Of a stretch of 32,576 nucleotides of DNA, positions 19,210-26,350 are shown piece by piece. The notes beneath the pieces are model-generated. The model made no database searches, was not told where the DNA came from, and saw only the letters and a list, made by a program, of their open reading frames with translations. Source of the DNA: Staphylococcus hominis subsp. hominis (GTDB lineage: Bacteria > Bacillota > Bacilli > Staphylococcales > Staphylococcaceae); assembly GCF_002901845.1 (NCBI RefSeq), contig NZ_PPQE01000025.1, forward strand, positions 1,033,089 through 1,065,664, in the 5' to 3' direction. Within the stretch, counting starts at the first letter, position 1. Each line of letters begins with the position of its first letter. The translations under genes were made by a program, and so were the position numbers.

Positions 19210-19656
19210 ATGATTCATCATTTGTTAAGACAATACCGTATCACTTATAATTATGATGAATTTTATCAACTATTATTAATAAAATTGTGGGAAATCTCCA
19301 AAATTTATAACCCATCTTCCTCTGTATCTTTGTCCTCTTTTATCTATCAGCGATTAAAGTTTTATCTTATTGATCTTTTTAGAAAGGAGCAATTGAAGAT
19401 TGATTGCCTAGATATTGCAGCGTTACCTCATTCTTTAACTTATACATTGAAAGATGAATCTTTTTTTAATGATTTCAAATATATTTTAAATTCAAATGAA
19501 TATCAATGGCTGATATATTATCTTCATGGATACAAACAATATGAAATCGCTAAAAAGATGAATGTCTCAGACACTACAATTAAAAAATATAAATCTTCTG
19601 CCCGTATCAAACTTCAGCAATATTATTTAGAAGGTGATTGGCATGTTACCTCATAA
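19210..19656 (+). CDS. sigS: ECF-type sigma factor SigS
   Basis: 148 residues from the first ATG. Region 2: NYDEFYQLLLIKLWEISKIY and SLSSFIYQRLKFYLIDLFRK (about 13-60), with the pattern of sigma -10 recognition helices. Region 4: helix-turn-helix YKQYEIAKKMNVSDTTIKKYKSSARIKL (about 108-135). Closest to S. aureus SigS, a stress and virulence-linked sigma factor encoded near sagB, which fits the place. No anti-sigma gene follows. The start shown is conservative: the ATG lacks an SD, whereas a good SD 49 bases up points to a non-AUG codon (ATT 19171) and a 13-residue longer protein. The 3' end overlaps the ComK-like gene by 14 bases. Confidence 0.85.
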   Translation: MIHHLLRQYRITYNYDEFYQLLLIKLWEISKIYNPSSSVSLSSFIYQRLKFYLIDLFRKEQLKIDCLDIAALPHSLTYTLKDESFFNDFKYILNSNEYQWLIYYLHGYKQYEIAKKMNVSDTTIKKYKSSARIKLQQYYLEGDWHVTS

Positions 19657-20089
19657 TACTTTCGATTTGTTATACATTCAAACTTTAGAAGGTTCAACAA
19701 TTCAGACTAAATGTTGTTTTAAAACATATGAAATGATTCTACCATTTCATATTAAAAAGATAGTCATATACTATCTAGAACAATTTAATAAATCATATAC
19801 GCAACAACTTAAATTAGCTAAACGCTTATTATCTATCAATAAACTAGTTCCTATTTATATTTCTAAAGACATCATTTTATTTCCAATCAAACATCAACGC
19901 GCACCCATACAAATATATTTTAATGCTCAACGTATTATTGGATTAACGTCTTCTCAAAATAAAACCATTATTATCTTTGATAATTCAGTTCAATGCATAG
20001 TCGATGAGCCTTACATTTTAGTTTATAAAAAATGGCAAGAAAGTATTCTATTAGCCTATTTAATTAATAAGACGACTTCTTTTCATTAA
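19643..20089 (+). CDS. ComK-family competence regulator, short at the C terminus
   Basis: 148 residues. The stretch LLSINKLVPIYISKDIILFP and the following RAPIQIYF lines up with the ComK pattern KxPPIMVDP..IFLFPT...RPQCGWI. ComK activates DNA-uptake genes by binding paired AT boxes. Compared with B. subtilis ComK (about 190 residues) this one stops soon after the core and lacks the tail bound by MecA for ClpCP degradation. Start at ATG 19643, because AGAAGGTGA lies five bases ahead; a GTG at 19634 lies inside that SD. Its start lies inside the last codons of sigS, so translation is coupled. Paralog number (comK1 or comK2) cannot be told. The last 26 bases overlap the convergent gene. Confidence 0.78.
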   Translation: MLPHNTFDLLYIQTLEGSTIQTKCCFKTYEMILPFHIKKIVIYYLEQFNKSYTQQLKLAKRLLSINKLVPIYISKDIILFPIKHQRAPIQIYFNAQRIIGLTSSQNKTIIIFDNSVQCIVDEPYILVYKKWQESILLAYLINKTTSFH

Positions 20090-20528
20090 ACTTATATTCA
20101 AGTAATCTTTTAGTAAACAAAGCAGTCACAAATCTTATGAGATACAAACTGACAATCAAACTAATAATGGCAAAAACTAAGATTAATACACGATAGATTA
20201 AACTTAATTCTGCTTTAGGATTTATAAATTGATTGACTACTGCTAAACTTGCGATAAATCCAGCTAAAAACCATCCTAGTAATAGGATGTATGCGAGAAC
20301 AAATAATATAATTAATAAGAACAAATATCCATTTGAAAAATGTTTATTTCGAAAGATATGAACCTGTAAAAATTGATTAGCAAAACGAGTAGGTTTCATA
20401 AATTTCTGTTCTGCATTATTAAATGAAGCATTATTTTGTTCAAAAGTATGTTCTAATAATTGCTTTTCTTTTTTATTTAAAAACCACAATTGTTTTCTTA
20501 CTTTTTCTCTAAAAGCAGTTTCCTCCAT
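20064..20528 (-). CDS. Membrane protein with HAAS-like N-terminal region
   Basis: 154 residues. The N-terminal part (FREKVRKQLWFLNKKEKQLLEHTFEQ, residues 6-31) resembles the small helical HAAS domain found in DUF1700/DUF1129-type membrane proteins. Three hydrophobic segments follow: about 68-88, 89-101 and 110-135, ending in a basic tail. Such proteins often modulate neighbouring regulators, but no PadR partner is present here. ATG at 20528 follows AAAGGA with eight bases between. It runs tail to tail into the ComK-like gene with a 26-base overlap, so full transcripts are antisense at their ends. Function unknown. Confidence 0.75.
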   Translation of the reverse strand: MEETAFREKVRKQLWFLNKKEKQLLEHTFEQNNASFNNAEQKFMKPTRFANQFLQVHIFRNKHFSNGYLFLLIILFVLAYILLLGWFLAGFIASLAVVNQFINPKAELSLIYRVLILVFAIISLIVSLYLIRFVTALFTKRLLEYKFNEKKSSY

Positions 20529-20663
20529 AACTTAATTCCTTTCTATTTAATTATATTCATAAATTTTAACTGAACACCGATTTTAAAACAAACTCAATAA
20601 AAAAGAAAGATACAACTCAAGATACTTTATTACTCCTTCTCTTTGATATTCATATAACACTAA

Positions 20664-20702
20664 AACCGAGTCTAAGACATGTTTGTAGTCTTAGACTCGG
20701 TT
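20664..20702 (-). terminator. Terminator of tal
   Basis: Perfect 15-bp stem (20664-20678 with 20688-20702), 9-nt loop, then TTAGTGTT on the minus strand; 25 bases after the tal stop. Confidence 0.82.
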
Positions 20703-20726
20703 GGTCATAATTTAGATATAGTGATT

Positions 20727-21440
20727 TTATAATATAGATAGTCCAGAACTTTTAATATCTTTTGCAAATCCTTGAACTGTATCTACTGGCAATTCATTAA
20801 TATCGCGTCCAAGATTATTGTTAACTTTCTTAACAACATCTGATGGACAAGTGATAATATCGGCGCCAATTTCATTAGCTTGAATAACATTGAACACTTC
20901 ACGGCAACTTGCCCATAATAATTTAACACCATGTTTACTATGTGCGACTTTTACAGATTCTTTCATTAAAGGAAGTGGATCTACACCCGTATCAGCAATA
21001 CGCCCCGCAAAGACAGAGATATATGTAGGTACACTTTCGGTCACTGCTTCTGTAATAGCTTTAACTTGTTCAATTGTATAAACAGCAGTTACATTTAAAC
21101 GAACATGATCAGCTGATAATTTTTTAATTAATTCAATTGTAGATTCACCTTTTGAGTTCACAATTGGAATTTTTACAAACACATTGTCACCATATTGCTT
21201 TAAAATTTCTGCTTCTTTCTCCATTGTGTCTAAATCATCTGAGAATACTTCAAATGATATAGAAGCATCAGGAATTTCACGTACTGCTTCTTCTGCAAAA
21301 GCTTTATAATCTGTTACACCTGCTTTTGCCATTAAGCTAGGATTTGTTGTAAAACCATCTACTTCTTTATTTTTGTATGCAGCTTTCATTTGTTCGATAT
21401 CTGCACCATCAGCAAATACTTCTACATTTAATTGAGTCAT
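20727..21440 (-). CDS. tal: Transaldolase
   Basis: 237 residues from ATG 21440, the length of S. aureus transaldolase and of the short TalC/FSA subfamily. It transfers a dihydroxyacetone unit between sedoheptulose-7-phosphate and glyceraldehyde-3-phosphate in the pentose phosphate pathway. Signatures: GFTTNPSLMAK near residue 29-39, the Schiff-base Lys in VFVKIPIV, and SVFAGRIADTG. The frame opens six codons earlier (21458), but AGAAGGGAAGA lies seven bases before ATG 21440, fixing the start. Single gene with own terminator, divergent from the CodY-box operon. Confidence 0.95.
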   Translation of the reverse strand: MTQLNVEVFADGADIEQMKAAYKNKEVDGFTTNPSLMAKAGVTDYKAFAEEAVREIPDASISFEVFSDDLDTMEKEAEILKQYGDNVFVKIPIVNSKGESTIELIKKLSADHVRLNVTAVYTIEQVKAITEAVTESVPTYISVFAGRIADTGVDPLPLMKESVKVAHSKHGVKLLWASCREVFNVIQANEIGADIITCPSDVVKKVNNNLGRDINELPVDTVQGFAKDIKSSGLSIL

Positions 21441-21590
21441 AAAATCTTCCCTTCTCATTTATATTACGAATATAGCTTGCTTTATGAAAAGACACCATAT
21501 GTATAATTATTTTTTATGTACAGTATGTTTTACTATTTCGTTATGTTATTTATATCATGCTTTTTTTGTGTATGCGAATGTTTTGCTTTG

Positions 21591-21605
21591 AATTTTCTGA
21601 AAATT
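21591..21605. promoter_or_regulatory. Perfect CodY box
   Basis: AATTTTCTGAAAATT equals the 15-base CodY consensus AATTTTCWGAAAATT without mismatch. It overlaps a candidate -35 (TTGAAT at 21588-21593) of a promoter with TATGAT at 21613-21618. It lies 80 bases before the small membrane protein gene that leads the crcB pair, and 150 bases from tal on the other strand. Confidence 0.82.
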
Positions 21606-21685
21606 AAAACCTTATGATAAAGGTACTATTAAAAATGAAATTAAATGTGGTAATATTATTTAATGATATAAATCGGAGGTATGTT

Positions 21686-21994
21686 ATGTCTAAATCAAAA
21701 AAATATTTATATATATCAGTGATTCTTTTAATTATTAGCTTTTATTTTAATACATTTAATCCTTTATTAAGTATTCAATTTAAATCAATAAAAAATTTAT
21801 TAATTGCATGTAGTATTGTAAATGTTATCATCCTTATTGCTTCAATTATATTTTCTGATAAAGCAATTAAACATTTAAATTATAAAAATAAAGATTGGAT
21901 TAAGACTACTTCTAAAATATTACCTTATGTCATATTAGTAGTAATTTTGTTCCATATTTTTGCTTCTGTTACAACATTTGGCATTTTTTCATAA
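21686..21994 (+). CDS. Small membrane protein, unknown function
   Basis: 102 residues from ATG 21686, chosen because GGAGGTATGTT precedes it with GGAGG eight bases away; the frame also opens at 21614 but without SD. A basic start (SKSKKYL) is followed by three hydrophobic helices (about 9-25, 37-56 and 75-98). No recognised motif. It precedes crcB1 by 39 bases in the same direction and shares the CodY-box promoter region, so it may be the first gene of a three-gene unit, though a link to fluoride is only inferred from place. Confidence 0.72.
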   Translation: MSKSKKYLYISVILLIISFYFNTFNPLLSIQFKSIKNLLIACSIVNVIILIASIIFSDKAIKHLNYKNKDWIKTTSKILPYVILVVILFHIFASVTTFGIFS

Positions 21995-22033
21995 TCAAAT
22001 ACGCATAAAATGTTATATAAAGGTGAGTATACT

Positions 22034-22399
22034 ATGCAATATTTAACCGTGTTTATAGGTGGTATGTTGGGCGCTTTATTAAGATTTTTGTTTTCCTTTA
22101 TAAATCAGAGTAGCATCTTTCCAATTGGCACATTGATAGCTAACCTGTCAGGTGCTTTTCTTATGGGTTATCTATCTGTAGTAATGATTAAATTATTTAA
22201 AGATCATCCTAAAATTAAAAAAGGTATTACAACTGGTTTTTTAGGCGCTTTAACAACCTTTTCAACATTTCAATTTGAGTTAGTCACATTACTTTACAGC
22301 CATCATATTATCTTAGCTGTGGTTTATGCGTTTATGAGTTATTGCTTTGGTGTTATCTTGTGCTGGATAGGTATGAAATTAGGAGGTCTTACATCTTGA
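22034..22399 (+). CDS. crcB1: Fluoride ion channel Fluc/CrcB, first copy
   Basis: 121 residues, four membrane helices. It exports fluoride that enters as HF at low pH. Signatures: GGMLGALLRF at residues 9-18, the pore Asn37 in ANLSGAF, and GALTTFSTF at 71-79 with both Phe-box residues present (Phe76, Phe79). ATG 22034 follows AAAGGTGAG; the longer frame to 22010 has no SD. Its stop shares TTGA (22396-22399) with the TTG start of the second copy. No fluoride riboswitch is visible ahead. Confidence 0.93.
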   Translation: MQYLTVFIGGMLGALLRFLFSFINQSSIFPIGTLIANLSGAFLMGYLSVVMIKLFKDHPKIKKGITTGFLGALTTFSTFQFELVTLLYSHHIILAVVYAFMSYCFGVILCWIGMKLGGLTS

Positions 22400-22749
22400 T
22401 ACAAGCTCTTTTAATTATGATTGGCGGTGGTTTTGGCGCTGTCGTTAGAGCATGGCTAACTGATGTCACTAAATCCAAATGGTCTACTTCAATACCTATT
22501 GCTACTTTAATCGTCAACTGGATGGGAAGTTTTCTCATTGGTTTAACGACTGGGCTCTCTATTCACTTAAACTGGATACATATGTTTTTTATTACCGGAT
22601 TTTTAGGAGGTTTAACGACATTTTCAACCATGTCTTATGAGCTTGCGCAATGTCTAACACCGTCTTTCAAACTTTTTAAATTTATGATGTATTCTCTATT
22701 GCAATTTGTTATAGGATTTATTGCTTGTTGGATTGGTTTTATAATATAA
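22396..22749 (+). CDS. crcB2: Fluoride ion channel Fluc/CrcB, second copy
   Basis: 117 residues from TTG 22396, eight bases after a perfect AGGAGGT; the frame opens earlier (22342) but inside crcB1 and without SD. Signatures: GGGFGAVVRAW at 10-20, Asn41 in IVNWMGSF, and GGLTTFSTM at 71-79, where the second Phe-box residue is Met79. Paired Fluc proteins usually insert in opposite directions and work as a heterodimer, in which the two pores need not be equal. The four-base overlap with crcB1 gives coupled, near equal synthesis. Confidence 0.92.
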   Translation: MIQALLIMIGGGFGAVVRAWLTDVTKSKWSTSIPIATLIVNWMGSFLIGLTTGLSIHLNWIHMFFITGFLGGLTTFSTMSYELAQCLTPSFKLFKFMMYSLLQFVIGFIACWIGFII

Positions 22750-22750
22750 C

Positions 22751-22798
22751 AAAAAGGTGAACTGTGTAGTCAATTAACCTACAAGTTCACTCTTTTTT
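22751..22798. terminator. Bidirectional terminator between crcB2 and the aldo-keto reductase gene
   Basis: Stem of GTGAACT/AGTTCAC with an inner GTAG/CTAC helix and outer A5/T6 flanks, directly after the crcB2 stop. Confidence 0.85.
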
Positions 22799-22809
22799 AA
22801 TTAAATTGA

Positions 22810-23643
22810 TTAACCTTCAAATGTATCTGGATCAGGTCCTATACGTTGATCTTTATTTAAATCATCAATTCGTTTCATTTGATCTGCTGATAATTCAAAA
22901 TCAAATACATCTATATTTTCTTCAATTCTGCTTGATGTAACTGATTTGGGAATAACGACGACATTATGTTGCATATTCCATTTAATAATAACTTGTGCTG
23001 CTGTTTTATTAACTTCTTTACCAATTTCATTTAACGTTTCATCGTTTAAAATTTGAGCATTCATAAATGGTGACCAAGATTCCATATAAATATTTTGCGC
23101 TTCTAAATATTTTCTAAGTTTTTCTTGAGTAAAGTATGGATGAAATTCTACTTGGTTAATGACTGGTTTAATTGAAACTTGTGCCAATAATGCTTCAAAA
23201 TGATCTGGATTGAAATTACTAACCCCAATGTTTTTAACTCTATTATCTTTATATAAATCTTCCATACCTTTCCATGTATCAATCATTACGGCTTCATTTG
23301 TCCCTGGCCAATGTACTAAATATAAATCTAAATAATCTAACCCAAGTTTTTGGATACTAGTTTCGTAGGCTTGAGCCACATTTTCACGTCCGAAATCTTC
23401 GAAAAATAATTTTGATGTTACGAAAATATCTTCTCTATTTAAACCTGTTGATTCTAATCCTTCTTTGATACCTTGGCCTACTTGTTCTTCATTTCCATAT
23501 ACTTTAGCAGTATCTATGCTACGATACCCAGATTCAATGGCATGTTTAACTGCTTCTTTACAAGTATCGTCGTTTTCTACTCGAAATGTTCCAAGTCCTA
23601 ACATTGGCATTTGATTTCCATTATAGAATTCAATATAGTCCAT
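22810..23643 (-). CDS. Aldo/keto reductase
   Basis: 277 residues, complete (beta/alpha)8 NADPH-dependent reductase. The catalytic tetrad is visible: Asp44 and Tyr49 in SIDTAKVYGNE, Lys78 in FVTSKLF, His111 in YLVHWPG. The NADPH-binding IPKSVTSSRIEEN is near residue 230. It belongs to the AKR5-type group (YvgN, 2,5-diketo-gluconate reductases) that reduce methylglyoxal and other aldehydes. ATG 23643 follows AGGAGGAAG at seven bases. A sigma-B type promoter 35 bases upstream suggests general stress control, in line with detoxification. Confidence 0.92.
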   Translation of the reverse strand: MDYIEFYNGNQMPMLGLGTFRVENDDTCKEAVKHAIESGYRSIDTAKVYGNEEQVGQGIKEGLESTGLNREDIFVTSKLFFEDFGRENVAQAYETSIQKLGLDYLDLYLVHWPGTNEAVMIDTWKGMEDLYKDNRVKNIGVSNFNPDHFEALLAQVSIKPVINQVEFHPYFTQEKLRKYLEAQNIYMESWSPFMNAQILNDETLNEIGKEVNKTAAQVIIKWNMQHNVVVIPKSVTSSRIEENIDVFDFELSADQMKRIDDLNKDQRIGPDPDTFEG

Positions 23644-23677
23644 TTTACTTCCTCCTTTAAAAATAACTATTCTGTAT

Positions 23678-23702
23678 ATACCCTAAAAGTATATTTATGA
23701 AC
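23678..23702 (-). promoter_or_regulatory. Candidate sigma-B promoter of the aldo/keto reductase gene
   Basis: Minus strand GTTC, 15-nt spacer, GGGTAT; one mismatch to GTTT-N14-16-GGGTAT. The start site would lie about 25-30 bases before ATG. Confidence 0.5.
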
Positions 23703-23722
23703 ATCGCTTGTAATAAAAAAAG

Positions 23723-23751
23723 TACCATCAAAATTTTAAATTTTGATGGTA
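23723..23751 (-). terminator. Terminator of the NERD-like gene
   Basis: Perfect 13-bp stem TACCATCAAAATT/AATTTTGATGGTA, 3-nt loop, then CTTTTTTTATT on the minus strand, eight bases after the stop at 23759. Confidence 0.88.
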
Positions 23752-23758
23752 GCCTCTC

Positions 23759-24670
23759 TTAGTTAAATGATTCAATTTTATCCATAATATTTTGTAATTC
23801 ATCGACATTATATTGAATACGTCCATGGAATACAAATTTGTTAAAGAATTCGTCAAGTTGTTCAGGACCAACTAAAACCTTAACACTTGAGCTTTGTGCA
23901 TAGTTTGAAATCGTTACGTCTTTATCATGTTTAGGATTAAAATATAAAATTGATGTTGGCTTATATTTAAGTCCTAATTCTGTTTGTAAATCTGTAGCTA
24001 AATTCTCAATTGCAGAAAGTTGATCAGAATAATTAATAAATGATAGTTTCGAATGATTATCTTCATGTTGATCAAGCACTAACGTTTGAGGCGCTTGTGT
24101 GTTTAAATCAAGTGTATCAAATACTTGCTTCAGCATTGGTAATTCTTGAAATTGTGCGCCGCTAATTCCATTATACACATGACCTTTTAATAATTGTGAA
24201 TCAATGATATATAACCCAGTTCTAGTAAGCACAAGATGACTAATGCGTTGAATATTATTAAACTCATTACTTGGTAAAAATATATTAGCCATTATATGCA
24301 TATCTTCACGTCTAATACGTTTTTCTTTAACTAAACGGTCTCTAATACCAATGAGTCTCATATCAGTCACGTATTCACTTTTATTTTTAGAAAATAATTT
24401 CAAAGCATCAATTTCACGTTCTTTTCCATTAACTGTAGCTTCAAATTCTTCTTTTTGTTTCGTTACTTGTTTTTTATTTTCAATACGTTCTTTTTCAAGT
24501 GCTTCCTCATGTGAAGATTTGAGTTGTTGTTCCTTGAGATTGTATTCTTCACTCGCTTTGTGTTTCATATTATTTTTACTTTTCAAGGCAACTAAAAATA
24601 GAATAAAACATATAATCGCTATGATTATCGCTACAATTAAACCAATCTCAATCGGTCCAAATGAATTCAT
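23759..24670 (-). CDS. Membrane-anchored NERD-like protein with coiled coil
   Basis: 303 residues. Residues 8-30 are a transmembrane helix near the N terminus; 38-95 form a charged coiled coil (Lys/Glu/Gln-rich); about 100-225 resemble the NERD nuclease-related domain (NIFLPSNEFNNIQRISHLVLTR at 129-150, then TGLYIIDSQLLKGHVY). In nuclease-active relatives the core is an Asp after the first strand and an E-x-K on the second; here these positions hold Ser144, Asp157 and Gln159, so cleavage is unlikely. The last 75 residues are unassigned. ATG 24670 follows AAGGAG. Single gene between metK and the aldo/keto reductase. Role unknown; possibly a membrane scaffold or nucleic-acid binding protein. 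Confidence 0.75.
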   Translation of the reverse strand: MNSFGPIEIGLIVAIIIAIICFILFLVALKSKNNMKHKASEEYNLKEQQLKSSHEEALEKERIENKKQVTKQKEEFEATVNGKEREIDALKLFSKNKSEYVTDMRLIGIRDRLVKEKRIRREDMHIMANIFLPSNEFNNIQRISHLVLTRTGLYIIDSQLLKGHVYNGISGAQFQELPMLKQVFDTLDLNTQAPQTLVLDQHEDNHSKLSFINYSDQLSAIENLATDLQTELGLKYKPTSILYFNPKHDKDVTISNYAQSSSVKVLVGPEQLDEFFNKFVFHGRIQYNVDELQNIMDKIESFN

Positions 24671-24768
24671 TAGATAACGCTCCTTTTAAACTGTCAATAT
24701 CTATCTATTATAATAGAAATAAACGATAATTTCGAGGTTTAACCTAATTGATTGATGTATATCCTACA

Positions 24769-25965
24769 TTATTTTTGAACGGCATCTTTTAGGACATTCA
24801 CTTTATCTAATTTTTCCCATGGTAACAATACATCAGTACGACCAAAGTGTCCGTATGCAGCTGTTTGTTTGTAAATAGGATGTTTTAAGTCAAGCATTTT
24901 AATGATACCTGCTGGTCTCAAATCAAAGTGTTTTCTTACCGCTTCAACTAATTGGCCTTCAGAAACTTTACCAGTTTTAAATGTATCAATAGCAATAGAT
25001 ACAGGTTCTGCTACACCAATTGCATAAGCTAATTGCACTTCACATTGCTCAGCTAATCCAGCTGCTACAATATTTTTTGCAACATATCTAGCTGCATATG
25101 CGGCAGAGCGGTCTACTTTTGTAGGATCTTTACCACTGAAACAACCGCCTCCATGACGAGCATAACCACCATATGTGTCTACGATAATTTTTCTTCCAGT
25201 TAAACCAGCGTCTCCTTGAGGACCCCCAATAACAAATCGACCAGTTGGATTAATAAAGAATTTAGTTTCATCATCAATTAAACCTTCAGGTACAGTTGGA
25301 TAAATGACATGCGCTTTAATATCTTTTTGAATTTGTTCTAATTCAATGTCTTCAGCATGTTGAGAAGATACCACAATCGTATCAATACGTTTAGGTTTAT
25401 CATTTTCATCGTATTCTACTGTTACTTGAACTTTACCATCTGGACGTAAATAATCTAAGGTACCGTCTTTACGCACATCTGATAAGCGTTTCGCTAGTTG
25501 ATGTGATAAAAAGATTGGAAGCGGCATATATGTTTCTGTTTCATTTGTTGCATAACCAAACATTAATCCTTGGTCTCCGGCACCTGTTGCTTCAATTTCT
25601 TCTTCAGATATATCATTGCGATACTCAAGTGCTTTATCTACACCTTGGGCAATATCAGGTGATTGTTCATCAATAGCTGTTAAAACAGCCATTGTTTGAT
25701 AATCGTAACCATATTTAGCTCTTGTATAACCAATATTTTTGATTGTTTCGCGTACTACTTTAGGAATATCTACATATGTAGACGTTGAAATTTCACCAGA
25801 AATTAAAGCCATACCTGTTGTTACTGTTGTTTCACAAGCGACACGTGCATTAGGATCGTCTTTTAAAATTTCATCTAAAATCGCATCAGATACTTGATCG
25901 GCGATTTTATCTGGATGCCCTTCTGTCACTGACTCTGATGTAAATAAACGTTTATTATAAGTCAT
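24769..25965 (-). CDS. metK: S-adenosylmethionine synthetase
   Basis: 398 residues, full-length MetK making SAM from methionine and ATP. Signatures: [19 protein letters not shown] (16-34), the ATP-binding [12 protein letters not shown] (about 117-128), and the phosphate loop [22 protein letters not shown] 25965 follows AAAGGAGCAAATC. Controlled by a SAM-I riboswitch with a terminator upstream, so product represses its own synthesis at transcription level. SAM from this enzyme also feeds mnmL and mnmM in the window. Confidence 0.98.
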   Translation of the reverse strand: MTYNKRLFTSESVTEGHPDKIADQVSDAILDEILKDDPNARVACETTVTTGMALISGEISTSTYVDIPKVVRETIKNIGYTRAKYGYDYQTMAVLTAIDEQSPDIAQGVDKALEYRNDISEEEIEATGAGDQGLMFGYATNETETYMPLPIFLSHQLAKRLSDVRKDGTLDYLRPDGKVQVTVEYDENDKPKRIDTIVVSSQHAEDIELEQIQKDIKAHVIYPTVPEGLIDDETKFFINPTGRFVIGGPQGDAGLTGRKIIVDTYGGYARHGGGCFSGKDPTKVDRSAAYAARYVAKNIVAAGLAEQCEVQLAYAIGVAEPVSIAIDTFKTGKVSEGQLVEAVRKHFDLRPAGIIKMLDLKHPIYKQTAAYGHFGRTDVLLPWEKLDKVNVLKDAVQK

Positions 25966-26026
25966 GATTTGCTCCTTTTTTTAACTATATTTACGAAAAT
26001 TCTCTTTTGACAATGAGCTTAAAATA

Positions 26027-26067
26027 AAAGAGCCTTCTCAACTACCTAGATAGAGAGAAGGCTCTTA
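26027..26067 (-). terminator. Terminator of the SAM-I riboswitch
   Basis: Stem AAGAGCCTTCTC/GAGAAGGCTCTT (26028-26039 with 26055-26066) with a 15-nt loop, then TTTATTTT on the minus strand, between aptamer and metK. Confidence 0.9.
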
Positions 26068-26079
26068 AACGTCCATTCG

Positions 26080-26196
26080 CTCTTATCGTTCAGACAAATA
26101 TTGCGTCTGCAAACGGTTTGGCACCTTTCTTTTAAAAAAAGAGGTTGCTGGGTTTCATTGGGTCCATGTCCCTCCACCACTCAGGATAAGAGAATC
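26080..26196 (-). promoter_or_regulatory. SAM-I riboswitch (S-box) of metK
   Basis: The minus strand has the S-box blocks in order: CTTATCCTGAG, GGTGGAGGGACATGGACCC, ATGAAACCCAGCAACC, AAGGTGCCAA, CC...GCAGA and the closing AACGATAAGAG that pairs with the 5' CTTATC. With its terminator and promoter it fills the gap 25966-26240. Confidence 0.96.
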
Positions 26197-26207
26197 CGTT
26201 AAGACCT

Positions 26208-26236
26208 ATACTACATAAATACATTAGAATTGTCAA
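26208..26236 (-). promoter_or_regulatory. Sigma-A promoter of the metK riboswitch transcript
   Basis: Minus strand TTGACA (26231-26236), 17-nt spacer, TAGTAT (26208-26213), just ahead of the aptamer. Confidence 0.7.
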
Positions 26237-26286
26237 TTTTGAATTTTAAATGTTCTTTTATTTACAATGGAATAATTAAATCATTA

Positions 26287-26295
26287 TGTTATACT
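26287..26295 (+). promoter_or_regulatory. Extended -10 promoter of pckA
   Basis: TGTTATACT is a TGn-TATACT extended -10 element; no good -35 lies 16-18 bases up, as is common for such promoters. The predicted start site, about 26302, falls in the palindrome that follows. Confidence 0.55.
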
Positions 26296-26298
26296 ATT

Positions 26299-26320
26299 TT
26301 AATGTAAGGGCTTACATTAA
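26299..26320 (+). promoter_or_regulatory. Palindromic operator at the pckA start site, cre-like
   Basis: Two perfect 10-bp arms (TTAATGTAAG and CTTACATTAA) around a GG centre. The inner TGTAAGGGCTTACA fits cre (TGWAARCGYTWNCW) except G for C in the central CG. Its place over the start site suggests repression. CcpA is the likeliest binder, since pckA is glucose-repressed in staphylococci; another dimeric repressor is possible. Confidence 0.65.
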
Positions 26321-26350
26321 TAAATGAATAGATATTTGGAGGGATGTTGT

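Noticed and set aside
21459..22033. Fluoride riboswitch ahead of the crcB genes
   Set aside because: I looked for the conserved core of the crcB motif in the leader regions and saw none; the CodY box is the only clear signal.
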